Shown here piece by piece: positions 38,077-47,470 of a stretch of DNA of 64,000 nt; positions within the stretch are counted from its first letter, which is position 1; each line of letters opens with the position of its first letter. Source of the stretch: Brachybacterium saurashtrense (GTDB lineage: Bacteria; Actinomycetota; Actinomycetes; Actinomycetales; Dermabacteraceae); assembly GCF_003355475.1 (NCBI RefSeq), contig NZ_CP031356.1, positions 1,612,001 through 1,676,000 on the forward strand. The letters are read 5' to 3'. A program made the translations under genes and the position numbers. The notes under the pieces are model-generated. The model had not been told where the DNA came from and made no database searches. It worked only from the letters and a program-made list of their open reading frames with translations.

Positions 38077-38577
38077 ATGGACTTCTGGGGACGGCGTGGA
38101 CGGTCTCGGGCGATGCCGATGGTGCTCGCCGCCCTCCTGCTCGGCGGCTGCGGCGGTGCCGGCACCGCGCTGCCTCCCTCCGAGGCGGTGGCGACGTACG
38201 ACGCAGCGGCGGAGGACCTGCTGGCCGCGGCGGCCACGGTGCGCGAGCTGCGGTGGGAGCGGCGCGGCCAGGAGATCGTGGAGCCCGGAGCGACGGACTG
38301 CCGCTACCAGGCGGGGATCTGGGACGCTGACGGCGCCCTCTATCCGGAGCCCGGGCAGGGCACGGACTGAGGTCCCTGGCGGGAGGCGCTCGATCCGGTG
38401 CTCGAGGAGCACGGCTTCGCGCCGCTGAGGAGGGAACGACGCAGCGGCGGGGTGTACTGGGTGGAGTCCGAGGGCGAGCACGGGGCGCGCCTGCTGCTGC
38501 AGGCCGACGGGTCGCTGCGGATCACCGACATCCGGGTGGAGGCCACGCCGTGCGAGGACGCCGCCCTCGGGCTCTGA
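38077..38577 (+). pseudogene. Lipoprotein gene interrupted by an in-frame TGA at 38368
   Basis: ATG 38077 opens a frame with a lipoprotein signal (MVLAALLLGGCGG; lipobox LGGC) and 97 codons ending GQGTD at TGA 38368-38370. Directly after the stop, the same frame continues for 68 codons as convincing protein (GPWREALDPVLEEHGFAPL, GGVYWVESEGEHGARLLLQ, LRITDIRVEATPCEDAALGL) to TGA 38575. The composition, third-position GC and paired cysteines (CRY before, TPCED after) look like one lipoprotein of about 166 residues. The likely ancestral codon is TGG (Trp). It may be a recent nonsense mutation, a sequencing error, or a truncated secreted product. Function not recognised. Confidence 0.75.
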
Positions 38578-38581
38578 CCGC

Positions 38582-39181
38582 TCAGTCGGTGTACGGGGCG
38601 ACGTCCCCGGCGTGGCGGTCCCAGAGGGCGCGGGCGGCGGGGACCTGCGCGGCGTAGCGCTCGGGGTGCGCGGAGATCTGCACGGCCTGCGCGGCCCGTC
38701 CCGGCGCCCACTCTCGGTAGTCGGGGGCGAGGTCCAGCAGGCCCGGCGCCTCGGAGTGCGCGCCCAGTCCCAGGAACGCGTCGACGGCGCGCTTCTTGTG
38801 GCGCACCTCCCCGGCGGTGCCCCAGCCCATCGAGGGACGCTGCTGGAACAGGCCGCCGGAGTCGAGGTCGACGGCGGGCTCGTAGTTGCGCAGCCAGGAC
38901 TCCACGATCGCGGTGGCGAGGGTGATGACCCCTGCCTGCTCGTCGAGCTCGTGCCCCTTGATCACCGCGATGAGGAACCTCGCGTTCTCGATCTGCCACT
39001 CGTCCATGTCATCCACGAGGAAGCCCTCGCGGGTCTCGGGCCGGGTCAGGAACTCCTCGGACCACACCTCCTCGGCGCGGGCGGGCGCGAGCGCGCCGAG
39101 CGTGGTGAGGGACGTGAGGCCGACCGCTCCGGCGAGGAGCAGGTGGCGGCGGGAGAGCGCGGAGGCCGGGGAGGCGGGCAT
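38582..39181 (-). CDS. Tat-exported lysozyme-like/transglycosylase-like protein
   Basis: The 199-residue protein has a twin-arginine signal (SRRHLLLAGAVGLTSLTTLG, cleavage likely after APARA) and a small lysozyme-like domain. AIVESWLRN places a Glu where the catalytic acid is expected, and SGGLFQQRPSMGWGT is the hallmark of actinobacterial lytic-transglycosylase-like extracellular proteins. It probably acts on peptidoglycan outside the membrane. ATG 39181 begins the signal peptide. Confidence 0.8.
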   Translation of the reverse strand: MPASPASALSRRHLLLAGAVGLTSLTTLGALAPARAEEVWSEEFLTRPETREGFLVDDMDEWQIENARFLIAVIKGHELDEQAGVITLATAIVESWLRNYEPAVDLDSGGLFQQRPSMGWGTAGEVRHKKRAVDAFLGLGAHSEAPGLLDLAPDYREWAPGRAAQAVQISAHPERYAAQVPAARALWDRHAGDVAPYTD

Positions 39182-39560
39182 CGGTGGTCCTTCGGTGTCG
39201 AGGGCCCGGGGCTGAGCGCACCCCCGGGGCAGGGCCGTGACAACGTAGCGGCGGGCCCCGGCGGCTGTGAACCCCCTCCTCGACCCCCGAACATCCCTCT
39301 CACCTGCGGCTTGATCTGCACATGACCGCACCATGACCCGCGCCCACGGGGGCGCCCGCACCACGTCCCCGCCGGTCGCGGCGCCTCCTGGACAGCCGTC
39401 GGCACCGGTGGGCGGCGCGTCCTCCGGCGGGACGGTGACGTGGCGGACGCCGTCGGCAAAGATCTCGCAGGCCTCGCCGCCACGCCCTGGGACGGGAGCC
39501 AGGTCACGCGGAGGTCACGGCGGGGAGGCGCCGGTCACACTCGCGGCCCGCCGCCGCGGC
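39182..39560. other. Intergenic region, no gene supported
   Basis: About 380 bases separate the minus-strand hrpA end and the start of the Tat-exported protein. The part near 39240-39330 should hold the latter's promoter. A short plus-strand stretch at 39431-39510 (reading DGDVADAVGKDLAGLAATPWDG) has coding-like codons but no start signal or convincing length; it may be a gene remnant. Confidence 0.4.
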
Positions 39561-42500
39561 TCAGGCGGTCAGCTCGGCGATCGCCTTGCGGATCCGCTTG
39601 TCGGAGACCGTCTGCGCGGTGCCGAGGGTCTGGGCGAACAGGCTCACCCGCAGCTCCTCGAGCAGCCAGTCGATCTCGCGCACGTCCGCGTCGGCCCGGC
39701 GCCGGGCCGAGAGCGTCGCCCGCTGCGACTGCCAGTACCGGGTGAGGTCCTCCACCTGCCAGGCCAGCTGCTCGTCCTGGCGGGGGTTGTCCGGCAGCTT
39801 CTCCAGCCGCAGCGCATCCGCCTCCAGGTAGCGGCTGAGATCCTTCAGCCGCGTGAGGCCGGTGCGGTAGATGAACCCGTCCCCCAGCAGGGACGCGGCG
39901 TGCTCACGGATCTGCGTGAGATGCGAGAGCACCGCGAGGGAGGAGACCTTCCCCACCTGCTTGTGCAGCCGCGCCGAGACCGCGAGCGCGGAGGCGGCAT
40001 CCTTCACGGCCTGCGCGGCCAGCGCGTCGTGCCCCCGACGCACCTCCTCCAGCAGCGTGTCGTACTCGGCGCGCGTGCGCACCGCCGCGTCGCCGGCCAG
40101 GTGCGCCGTCGCCGCGCGGGAGGCATCCGCCAGCAGCGCGGCCGTGGAGGCGTAGTCGGAGCCCGCGACCGCGAGCTTGGTGGGGTTCGGCAGCGCGTTC
40201 AGCACCGCCCCCAGATCCGCGTGCAGGTCGCGGTCCAGCAGGGCGAGCACCCCCTCGCGATGCGCGAGCTCCTGCTCGTCGGCGGTGGCGAGCACGGCCA
40301 GGTCCACTTGCCGCAGGCGGCCGTCCTCCCCGCGCCGCGCCACCAGCGCCGGGTAGCCGGTCACCGTCAGGCCGCCCACCACGGACTCGTGCACCGCCGG
40401 CACCCCCTCGGAGGGGAAGCCGGGCAGGTCCGTGCGGGCCAGGGAGTCGGCGCGGGCGGAGACGGAGGCGTCCACCCGCTGCTTCAGCCGCCCCTTCAGC
40501 GCCTCGAGGTCGTCCCCGGTGCCGATCTGGCGGCCCTTCTCGTCCACCACCCGGAAGTGCATCCGCAGGTGGACGGGGAGCTTCGCGAGGTCGAACTCCG
40601 GCCCGTACAGAGGCAGGTCGTCCGGCACGCCGGGCAGTGCGACCAGCTCGTCGGCCGCCGCCTCGAGGAAGGACTCCCCCGCCTCCGGATCATCGTCGTG
40701 CAGCCTCGCGGCGACGGCCTTCGCCCGCTCGGGCGCGGGCACCAGGTGGCGACGGATCGGCTTGGGCAGGGAGCGGATCAGCTCGGTGACCAGCTCCTCG
40801 CGCATCCCCGGCACCAGCCAGTCGAAGCCGCGCGGGGCGAGTCGGTTCAGCACCGCCAGCGGGATGGTGGCGGTGACGCCGTCGGCGCCCTTGGCGCCCA
40901 CCTCGCCGAAGGAGTAGCTCAACGGCAGGGTGATGTCCCCCTGCACCCAGGTGTCCGGGAAGTCCGCGGCGATCGCCTCGGCGACGTCCTCGTCCGCGGC
41001 GAGCAGGTCCTGCTCGGTGAGGGTGAGCAGGTCCGGGGTCTCGTGGCGGGCCTTCTTCCACCAGCTGTCGAAGTGACGCCCCGAGACCACGTGCGCGGGG
41101 ATCCGCTCGTCGTAGAAGCGGAACAGCTGCTCGTCGGAGATCAGCAGGTCGCGGCGGCGGGTCTTCGCCTCGAGCTCCTCGAGCTGCTGGATCAGGGCGC
41201 GGTTGTCGCGGAAGAAGTGATGGCGGGTGCGCCAGTCCCCCTCGATGAGGGCGTGCTGGAGGAAGATCTCGCGAGCCTCCTCCGGGGCGATCCGGCCGTA
41301 GCCCACCACCCGGTCCGCCACCAGCGGCACCCCGAAGAGGGTCACCTTCTGGTGCGCCATGGCGGAGGCGCGCTTGGAGGACCAGTGCGGGGCGGAGTGG
41401 GAGCGCTTGACCACATGGGCGCCGGTCTCCTCCGCCCAGGCCGGGTCGATCCGCGCGGCGGTGCGGCCCCACAGGCGGGAGGTCTCCACCAGCTCCGCGA
41501 CCATCACGTAGTCGGGGCGCTTCTTCGCCAGTGCCGAGCCGGGCCACAGCGCGAAGCGGGCACCCCGGGCGCCGGCGTACTCGCGGGTGCGGTCGTCCAG
41601 CAGGCCCACGTGGCTGAGCAGCCCGGCCAGCAGCGACTGGTGGATCGCCTGCGGGGAGGCGTCGCTGTCGTTGCGGGACAGCCCGGCGTCCTTGGCCATG
41701 TCGCGCAGCTGGGCGTGCAGATCCCACCACTCGCGGATCCGCAGGTAGTGCAGGTGCTCGGCGCGCACCTCGCGGCGGAAGGCGCTGGAGGAGAGGTCCG
41801 TGCGGCGCTGCTGGAGGTGGTTCCAGAGGTTGAGGAAGGCGAGGAAGTCGCTGGTCTCGTCGTCGAAGCGCCTGTGCTTCTCCCTGGCCTGCTGCTCCTG
41901 GCCCAGCGGCCGCTCGCGCGGGTCCTGGATCGACAGCGCCGCCACGATCACCAGCACCTCCCGCAGCGCGCCGAGGCGGTCCGCCTCGATGAGCATGCGG
42001 GCCATGCGCGGATCCAGCGGGAAGCGGGCCAGGGTGCGGCCGACGGCGGTGAGCCGCCGCCCGCCCGGGGCGCGGGCGTCGGACTCGATCGCGCCGAGCT
42101 CGTCCAGCAGCCGCACGCCGTCGGCGATGGCGCGGCTGGCCGGCGGCTCCACGAAGGGGAAGGACTCCACGTCCCCCAGCCCCAGGGACGTCATGAGCAG
42201 CACCACGGAGGCCAGCGAGGTGCGCAGGATCTCCGGCTCGGTGAACTCGGGGCGGCTCTCGAAGTCCTCCTCGGAGAACAGCCGGATCGCGATGCCGGGG
42301 GCGGTGCGGCCCGAACGTCCCGACCGCTGGTTCGCGCTGGCCTGGGAGATCGGCTCGATCGGGAGGCGCTGCACCTTGGTGCGCTGGGAGTAGCGGGAGA
42401 TGCGGGCGAGCCCGGAGTCGATGACGTAGGTGATGCCGGGGACGGTCAGCGAGGTCTCGGCCACGTTGGTGGACAGGATGATGCGGCGGTAGGTGCCGGC

Positions 42501-43475
42501 CTTCGGCGGGGAGAAGATCTTCTGCTGGTCCTGCGCGGAGAGCCTCCCGAACAGGGGCAGCACCTCCACCGGCAGGGCCGAGCGGCCGCGGGTGCCACGC
42601 GACAGGTGGTCGGTGAGCGCGTCGGAGATCTCGCGGATCTCCCGCTCCCCGGGCAGGAACACGAGCATGTCCCCGGGCCCCTCGGCGGCGAGCTCGTCCA
42701 CCGCGTCGGTGATCGCCTGGGTGAGGTCGCGCTCGATGGAGTGGACGTCCTCCAGCTCGTCGTCCTCGTCCACCTCGGGCTCGAGCACCAGGGGGCGGTA
42801 GCGGATCTCGACGGGGTAGGTGCGGCCGGAGACCTCGATGATCGGGGCCGGCTTCTTCTCGCCCGAGGGCAGGGGCGCCGCGAAATGCTCGGCGAAGCGC
42901 TCGGGGTCGATGGTCGCCGAGGTGATGATCACCTTGAGATCGGGGCGCTGCGGGAGGATCTGGCGGAGGTAACCGAGGATCACGTCGATGGTGAGAGAGC
43001 GCTCGTGGGCCTCGTCGATGATGATCGCGTCGTAGCGCGTCAGCAGGCGGTCCCGGCCGATCTCGGCCAGCAGGATGCCGTCGGTCATGAGCTTCAGCCG
43101 GGTGCCGCGGGAGGTCTCGCGGGTGAAGCGCACCTGGTAGCCGACGGTCCCCTCCCCCAGCTTCTCGCCGAGCTCGCTCGCGATGCGCTGGGCGACGGAG
43201 CGGGCGGCGATCCGGCGCGGCTGGGTGTGGCCGATGAGCTTCCCGCGCTCCCCGTACCCCATCTCCAGCAGCATCTTCGGGATCTGGGTGGTCTTGCCGG
43301 AGCCGGTGGCGCCGGCGATCACCACCACCTGGTGCTCGGCTATCGCCCGCTGGATGTCCTCGCGGCGCTGCGAGACGGGCAGATCGCCGGGGTAGCTGAT
43401 CCGCGGGCCCGGGGCGGAGGCCTTCTCGGGGCTGTGCGGGGCGGACGGGTCGGGGCTCGCGGAGGGCGTGGTCAT
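39561..43475 (-). CDS. hrpA: ATP-dependent RNA helicase HrpA
   Basis: The 1304-residue DEAH-box RNA helicase matches full-length bacterial HrpA. Walker A GATGSGKTTQIPK is at about residue 55, DEAH box IIIDEAHERS, SAT motif IITSATID, motif VI QRSGRSGRTAPG. Helicase-associated and OB-fold domains follow, and a long C-terminal DUF3418 region (residues about 600-1300) contains AVLNRLAPRGFDWLVPGMREEL. It remodels RNA or ribosomes; E. coli HrpA acts on stalled ribosomes. ATG 43475 is followed by a Ser/Pro-rich tail of about 20 residues before the helicase core. Confidence 0.95.
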   Translation of the reverse strand: MTTPSASPDPSAPHSPEKASAPGPRISYPGDLPVSQRREDIQRAIAEHQVVVIAGATGSGKTTQIPKMLLEMGYGERGKLIGHTQPRRIAARSVAQRIASELGEKLGEGTVGYQVRFTRETSRGTRLKLMTDGILLAEIGRDRLLTRYDAIIIDEAHERSLTIDVILGYLRQILPQRPDLKVIITSATIDPERFAEHFAAPLPSGEKKPAPIIEVSGRTYPVEIRYRPLVLEPEVDEDDELEDVHSIERDLTQAITDAVDELAAEGPGDMLVFLPGEREIREISDALTDHLSRGTRGRSALPVEVLPLFGRLSAQDQQKIFSPPKAGTYRRIILSTNVAETSLTVPGITYVIDSGLARISRYSQRTKVQRLPIEPISQASANQRSGRSGRTAPGIAIRLFSEEDFESRPEFTEPEILRTSLASVVLLMTSLGLGDVESFPFVEPPASRAIADGVRLLDELGAIESDARAPGGRRLTAVGRTLARFPLDPRMARMLIEADRLGALREVLVIVAALSIQDPRERPLGQEQQAREKHRRFDDETSDFLAFLNLWNHLQQRRTDLSSSAFRREVRAEHLHYLRIREWWDLHAQLRDMAKDAGLSRNDSDASPQAIHQSLLAGLLSHVGLLDDRTREYAGARGARFALWPGSALAKKRPDYVMVAELVETSRLWGRTAARIDPAWAEETGAHVVKRSHSAPHWSSKRASAMAHQKVTLFGVPLVADRVVGYGRIAPEEAREIFLQHALIEGDWRTRHHFFRDNRALIQQLEELEAKTRRRDLLISDEQLFRFYDERIPAHVVSGRHFDSWWKKARHETPDLLTLTEQDLLAADEDVAEAIAADFPDTWVQGDITLPLSYSFGEVGAKGADGVTATIPLAVLNRLAPRGFDWLVPGMREELVTELIRSLPKPIRRHLVPAPERAKAVAARLHDDDPEAGESFLEAAADELVALPGVPDDLPLYGPEFDLAKLPVHLRMHFRVVDEKGRQIGTGDDLEALKGRLKQRVDASVSARADSLARTDLPGFPSEGVPAVHESVVGGLTVTGYPALVARRGEDGRLRQVDLAVLATADEQELAHREGVLALLDRDLHADLGAVLNALPNPTKLAVAGSDYASTAALLADASRAATAHLAGDAAVRTRAEYDTLLEEVRRGHDALAAQAVKDAASALAVSARLHKQVGKVSSLAVLSHLTQIREHAASLLGDGFIYRTGLTRLKDLSRYLEADALRLEKLPDNPRQDEQLAWQVEDLTRYWQSQRATLSARRRADADVREIDWLLEELRVSLFAQTLGTAQTVSDKRIRKAIAELTA

Positions 43476-43569
43476 GGCGGAGACACTCTACGTGGGAGTC
43501 CCCGTCGGCGTCGTGCGCATTCCGGGCGCTCGCGACGATGCCTGCACCCGCGCCCGGGCCGTGCCCCGC

Positions 43570-44532
43570 TCAGCCCGTCGGGGTCTGGTGGGCCAGCATC
43601 CGGCGTCCTGCCCGCCCCAGGGGGTGGTGCGACGGATAGGCGAGCACCAGGGAGAGCGCCATGCGGGTGGCCCAGGCCCAGGCGCGCAGGCGCAGCGCCT
43701 CCCAGGTCGCGTCGTCCTCGATCCCGGTCCACGCGGCGTGGGCGCGGTACGACTCGAGAAGGGCCGGGGAGGGTGCGTGCAGCAGCAGCGCGCCGAGATC
43801 GCTCGCCGGGTCCCCGCGGGTGGTGTCGCCCCAGTCGATGAGGGTGGCCGCGGCCCGCACCGTCGGCGGCGGCACCACCACGTTCCCCGGATGGGGGTCT
43901 CCGTGCAGCAGCAGGTCACGGCCGTCCCACGGCGGGGCGTCGAGCCCCGCCTGCCAGCGCGCGGCGGCGCACCGACGGTCCGGGCCGCTCAGCGCCGAGC
44001 GCTCGAGGTCTGCGGCGAAGGCGTCCTCGCGCGTGGCCAGCGGCACCCCGCGCACCGGGTTCCTGCCCACCTCGGGCGCCGGGCCGGAGTGGATGGTGGC
44101 GAGCATGCGGCAGAGGTCCTCGGCGGTGGTGCGCTGCACGAACTCGCCCGCCTCGGCCACGGTGGTCCCCTCGATCCACTCCACCAGCACCGCGTCCTCC
44201 GCGGTGGCGACCACGGCCGGGAGGCCCATCGGCAGCGTGGTGCCCAGGCCGCGCAGGCGGCGCAGCACCGTCACCTCACGGCCCAGCAGGGCGCGGGAGG
44301 AGCGTCGACGAGCGATGCGCAGCACCAGCTGACGGCCGTCAAGGGTGCCGATCGGCCACAGCACGTTGTCCCAGCCCTCGCCGCGCGGCCGCTTCCCGAT
44401 CTCCCAGCGGATCCGCTCCAGCTCCTCCCCCTCCTCGGGGCGGAGCCTCGCGCACAGCAACTCCACCCGGCGCAGGTCCACCGGGAGATCAGCAGGGGGC
44501 GGGGTAGGGGTGCGGTCCGGCTCACCGGTCAT
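43570..44532 (-). CDS. Aminoglycoside/choline phosphotransferase family protein
   Basis: The 320-residue kinase-fold protein has LVLRIARRR (ATP-binding Lys region equivalent), LVEWIEGTTVAEAG, the catalytic loop LLLHGDPHPGNVVV and the metal-binding IDWGDTTRGDPASDLG. This is the APH family; members phosphorylate small alcohols or antibiotics. There is no sign that it is a resistance gene. ATG 44532 starts it after a GC-rich leader. Substrate unknown. Confidence 0.88.
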   Translation of the reverse strand: MTGEPDRTPTPPPADLPVDLRRVELLCARLRPEEGEELERIRWEIGKRPRGEGWDNVLWPIGTLDGRQLVLRIARRRSSRALLGREVTVLRRLRGLGTTLPMGLPAVVATAEDAVLVEWIEGTTVAEAGEFVQRTTAEDLCRMLATIHSGPAPEVGRNPVRGVPLATREDAFAADLERSALSGPDRRCAAARWQAGLDAPPWDGRDLLLHGDPHPGNVVVPPPTVRAAATLIDWGDTTRGDPASDLGALLLHAPSPALLESYRAHAAWTGIEDDATWEALRLRAWAWATRMALSLVLAYPSHHPLGRAGRRMLAHQTPTG

Positions 44533-44732
44533 CGCTCCACCGTACTGGCCCGGGCCCCTCCCCGGGCCGGAATCCTCCACCACGCGGTCGCGGCACCCCG
44601 CACCACGGCAATCGACGGGAAGACGACCAGGTGAGCGGCCTTCCCTCGTACCGTGGGCGCCATGCAGGCGCAGGGACGCCGTCGCGGAGTCGCATGCTCG
44701 CCCACGCCCCACCGCACCCCAGGAGGTCATCC

Positions 44733-46754
44733 ATGACGCAGCAGGTCCCCCTCTCCAGCAGGGTCGCGCCGATCCTCGAGGTCGACGGGCTCCGGTTCCG
44801 CGACCTCGACGGCGACGGGCGGCTCACCCCCTACGAGGACTGGCGCCTCACCCCCGCCGAGCGCGCCGCGGACCTCGTGGCCCGGATGTCCCCGGACGAG
44901 AAGCTGGGCCTGATGGTGATCAGCTCCCGCCCGATGGGCATCTCGCAGCGGAACAAGGAGCTCACCAGCCACGACGGGGCCCTCGACGAGCAGCACCTCC
45001 CGCTCAAGCTCGATCCGCACACCAGCGCAGGCATCCCCTTCCAGGGCACCACCGAGATGATCCGCGGCATGCACATGCGGCACTTCATCATGCGCGAGAC
45101 CCCCACCGGCTCGCGCATCGCGACCTGGATCAACGCGATGAACGAGGTGGCCGAGGGAACCCGCTGGGGGATCCCCGTGCTCGTCGCCGCGAACTCGAAG
45201 AACGAGACCGGCAGCTTCACCATGGGCGCCACCGCCGAGGACCAGCCCTTCACCCAGTGGCCGGGCACGCTGGGCCTGGCGGCGACCGGCTCGCTGGAGG
45301 TGATCGACTCCTTCGCCGCGCACTCGCGCCGGGAGTGGGTCGCCTCGGGCCTGCGCAAGGGCTACATGTACATGGCCGATGTGCTCACCGATCCGCGCTG
45401 GTTCCGCGGCCACGGCACGTTCGGTGAGGATCCGGGGTTCGTCTCCCGCGCGATCGGCGCGCTGGTGCGCGGATTCCAGGGCGAACACGGCCCGGAGCGC
45501 GACGGCGTCGCGCTGACCACGAAGCACTTCCCCGGCGGCGGCGCGCGGGAGAACGGCACCGACCCGCACTACGCGGAGGGCCGCTTCAACATCTACCCGA
45601 CACCGGGCTCGCTCGAGGAGTACCACCTCCCGCCCTTCCAGGCCGCGATCGACGCCGGCACCTCCTCGGTGATGCCGTACTACGCGATCCCCTCGCAGGA
45701 GAAGTCCACCACCCCGCAGGGGCGGGTGACGGAGTTCGAGCAGGTGGGCTTCGCCTTCAACCGCGAGATCCTCGACCTGCTGCGGCAGATGGGCCACCGC
45801 GGCTACATCAACTCCGACTCCGGCGTGCTCTCGAAGATGGCCTGGGGCGTCGAGGACCTCACCACCGCCGAGCGGGTGGGGCGCGCGGTGATGGCCGGCA
45901 CCGACATGTTCGCGGACACCAATGACGTGGACTCCCTGCGCGAGGCCTACGTGACCGGTCTGTTCACCGCCGAGCGGCTCGACGAGGCGGCGACGCTGCT
46001 GCTCGAGGAGCTGTTCGCGCTGGGCCTGTTCGAAGATCCGTACGTGGATCCGGAGGAGGCCGACCGCGTGGTCGCGAACCCGGAGGCGGGCGCCGCGGCC
46101 CGGGAGGCGCACCGCCGGTCCGTGGTGCTGGCGAAAAACCACGACGGGGCGCTGCCGCTGCGCGCCGAGGACCTCGCGGGCACGCGCGTGTACCTGGAGC
46201 TGTTCGCGAAGGACCTGCTGGTCAAGGACCTCGACGCGCTGCGCAGGCAGGTCGTGGCGGCCCATCCGGGGATCGAGTTCACCACCGATCCCCGCGGCGC
46301 GGACGTGGCGATCGTGCTCCTGGCCCCGTTCATCGGCAGCTACTTCGAGTTCGTGGGCATCGGGGATCTCGCGATCGACGACCACTCCCACGTGGACATC
46401 GCGAAGGTGCGCGAGATCCGCGAGAGCGTGAGGACGATGGTGGTGGCGCTGGATGCCAAGTTCCCCTGGCTGCTGGACGGGGTAGAGCCCCTCGCGGACG
46501 CCCTGCTGATCGGCTTCGACACCGACCGCTCGGTGCTGGTCGACGCGGCGCTGGGCGAGTTCGCGCCGACGGGGCGCCTGCCGCTCACCTTCCCGGCCGA
46601 CGCCGCGGCGATCGCGGTGGACGCCGACGGGCGCTGCGCCTCCCCGAACGACGTGCCCGGCTACGCGAAGGAGCAGCACATGGACGGCCGGCAGTACGCC
46701 TACGTGGACGCCGACGGGAACCGGTACGCGCTCGGGCACGGCCTGAGCTGGTGA
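44733..46754 (+). CDS. Glycoside hydrolase family 3 protein (beta-glucosidase-like)
   Basis: The 673-residue protein has an N-terminal calcium-loop-like segment FRDLDGDGRLTPYEDW, then a GH3 TIM barrel: ALTTKHFPGGGARENGTDPH (KHF motif) and the nucleophile Asp in GYINSDSGVLS. The (alpha/beta)6 sandwich follows from RRSVVLAKNHDGALPL, and the C-terminal part is GRLPLTFPADA...YALGHGLSW. It lacks a signal peptide, so it is cytoplasmic and would hydrolyse imported oligosaccharides. The ATG follows AGGAGGTCATCC. No transporter adjoins. Sugar specificity is not readable. Confidence 0.9.
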   Translation: MTQQVPLSSRVAPILEVDGLRFRDLDGDGRLTPYEDWRLTPAERAADLVARMSPDEKLGLMVISSRPMGISQRNKELTSHDGALDEQHLPLKLDPHTSAGIPFQGTTEMIRGMHMRHFIMRETPTGSRIATWINAMNEVAEGTRWGIPVLVAANSKNETGSFTMGATAEDQPFTQWPGTLGLAATGSLEVIDSFAAHSRREWVASGLRKGYMYMADVLTDPRWFRGHGTFGEDPGFVSRAIGALVRGFQGEHGPERDGVALTTKHFPGGGARENGTDPHYAEGRFNIYPTPGSLEEYHLPPFQAAIDAGTSSVMPYYAIPSQEKSTTPQGRVTEFEQVGFAFNREILDLLRQMGHRGYINSDSGVLSKMAWGVEDLTTAERVGRAVMAGTDMFADTNDVDSLREAYVTGLFTAERLDEAATLLLEELFALGLFEDPYVDPEEADRVVANPEAGAAAREAHRRSVVLAKNHDGALPLRAEDLAGTRVYLELFAKDLLVKDLDALRRQVVAAHPGIEFTTDPRGADVAIVLLAPFIGSYFEFVGIGDLAIDDHSHVDIAKVREIRESVRTMVVALDAKFPWLLDGVEPLADALLIGFDTDRSVLVDAALGEFAPTGRLPLTFPADAAAIAVDADGRCASPNDVPGYAKEQHMDGRQYAYVDADGNRYALGHGLSW

Positions 46755-46828
46755 GCCGCCGCGGCCCGGCGCGCCACGGGGTGGGCGCGCCGGGCCGCTC
46801 CTTGCCGGACGGCCGGACGCAGGAACGC

Positions 46829-46875
46829 GAAAGGCCCCCTCCCCCGCGCGTGTGCGCAGGTGAGGGGGCCTTTCG
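46829..46875. terminator. Bidirectional hairpin terminator
   Basis: The stem GAAAGGCCCCCTC / GAGGGGGCCTTTC flanks a loop of about 20 bases, between the GH3 gene (plus) and tmRNA (minus). Confidence 0.8.
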
Positions 46876-46890
46876 TGGTGAGTGCACCGG

Positions 46891-47258
46891 TGGAGCCGGC
46901 GGGAATCGAACCCGCGTCCGATAGCGTGGAGCGAGGGCTTCTCCGGGCGCAGTCCGTGTTGGCGTTTTCTCAGTCCCGACGATCCCACGGACACGTCGTC
47001 GACGGACTCAGTCACTCTGAGGTGTTCACCCTTCCCCGGTGACCAGGGTCGGCAGCAGTGGCTCCTTTGATGATGGAACGATCCGGGTCAGGAGCACCCC
47101 CGGGGTTCCAGACTGCTAACGCTGATCAGGCAGCGAGAGCGAAGTCAGTGCGCTTGGGTTCGGCACTTATTGGTTTCCAGAGGACATTAACGAGATGACT
47201 CTGGCTTCTCGGCCCGCTTCCCCCCGCTGGACGACTACCGTCGAAACCGATCGGCCCC
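46891..47258 (-). ncRNA. ssrA: Transfer-messenger RNA (tmRNA)
   Basis: Minus-strand RNA of about 368 nt. The 5' end GGGGCCGATCGGTTTCGAC pairs with the 3' tRNA-like arm ending GGTTCGATTCCCGCCGGCTCC (quoted in part) plus discriminator A. The tag reading frame at 47164-47129 encodes AEPKRTDFALAA followed by TGA, a normal actinobacterial proteolysis tag. It rescues stalled ribosomes with SmpB, whose gene lies about 900 bases away on the same strand. Confidence 0.95.
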
Positions 47259-47470
47259 TGGCGTGGGTACATGCATGGACATCGGCGACCCTGACGGGTC
47301 ACCCGTGCACTCACTGTTCGGTTGTCAAACACCCACGGACGCCCGGCTTCCCGGAACGTCGTGGATCGAGTCTACCGCGGCCGGAGCACGATCTGAAGCG
47401 AATATCCCTCAGCTCACGGCGAAGCGCCCTCCGCTGGACGGCGGCGCCGCCCCGCGGGGACGATGGGGCG

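Noticed and set aside
38368-38370. TGA in the lipoprotein gene as a selenocysteine codon
   Set aside because: No SECIS-like hairpin is evident after it and the context (GTD-GPWREAL) fits loss of a Trp or other sense codon better.
39431-39510. Short plus-strand coding-like stretch upstream of hrpA's end
   Set aside because: Codon use is suggestive (DGDVADAVGKDLAGLAATPWDG) but there is no start signal, no homology I recognise, and only about 25 codons.
39333-43841. A very long plus-strand open frame opposite hrpA
   Set aside because: It mirrors the hrpA codon pattern in a GC-rich genome, is rich in Arg/Gly/Gln/His without domains, and hrpA is unambiguous on the minus strand.
43570-44532. APH-family gene as an antibiotic resistance determinant
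   Set aside because: Only the general kinase fold is visible; family members act on many small molecules and the context is chromosomal with no resistance neighbours.
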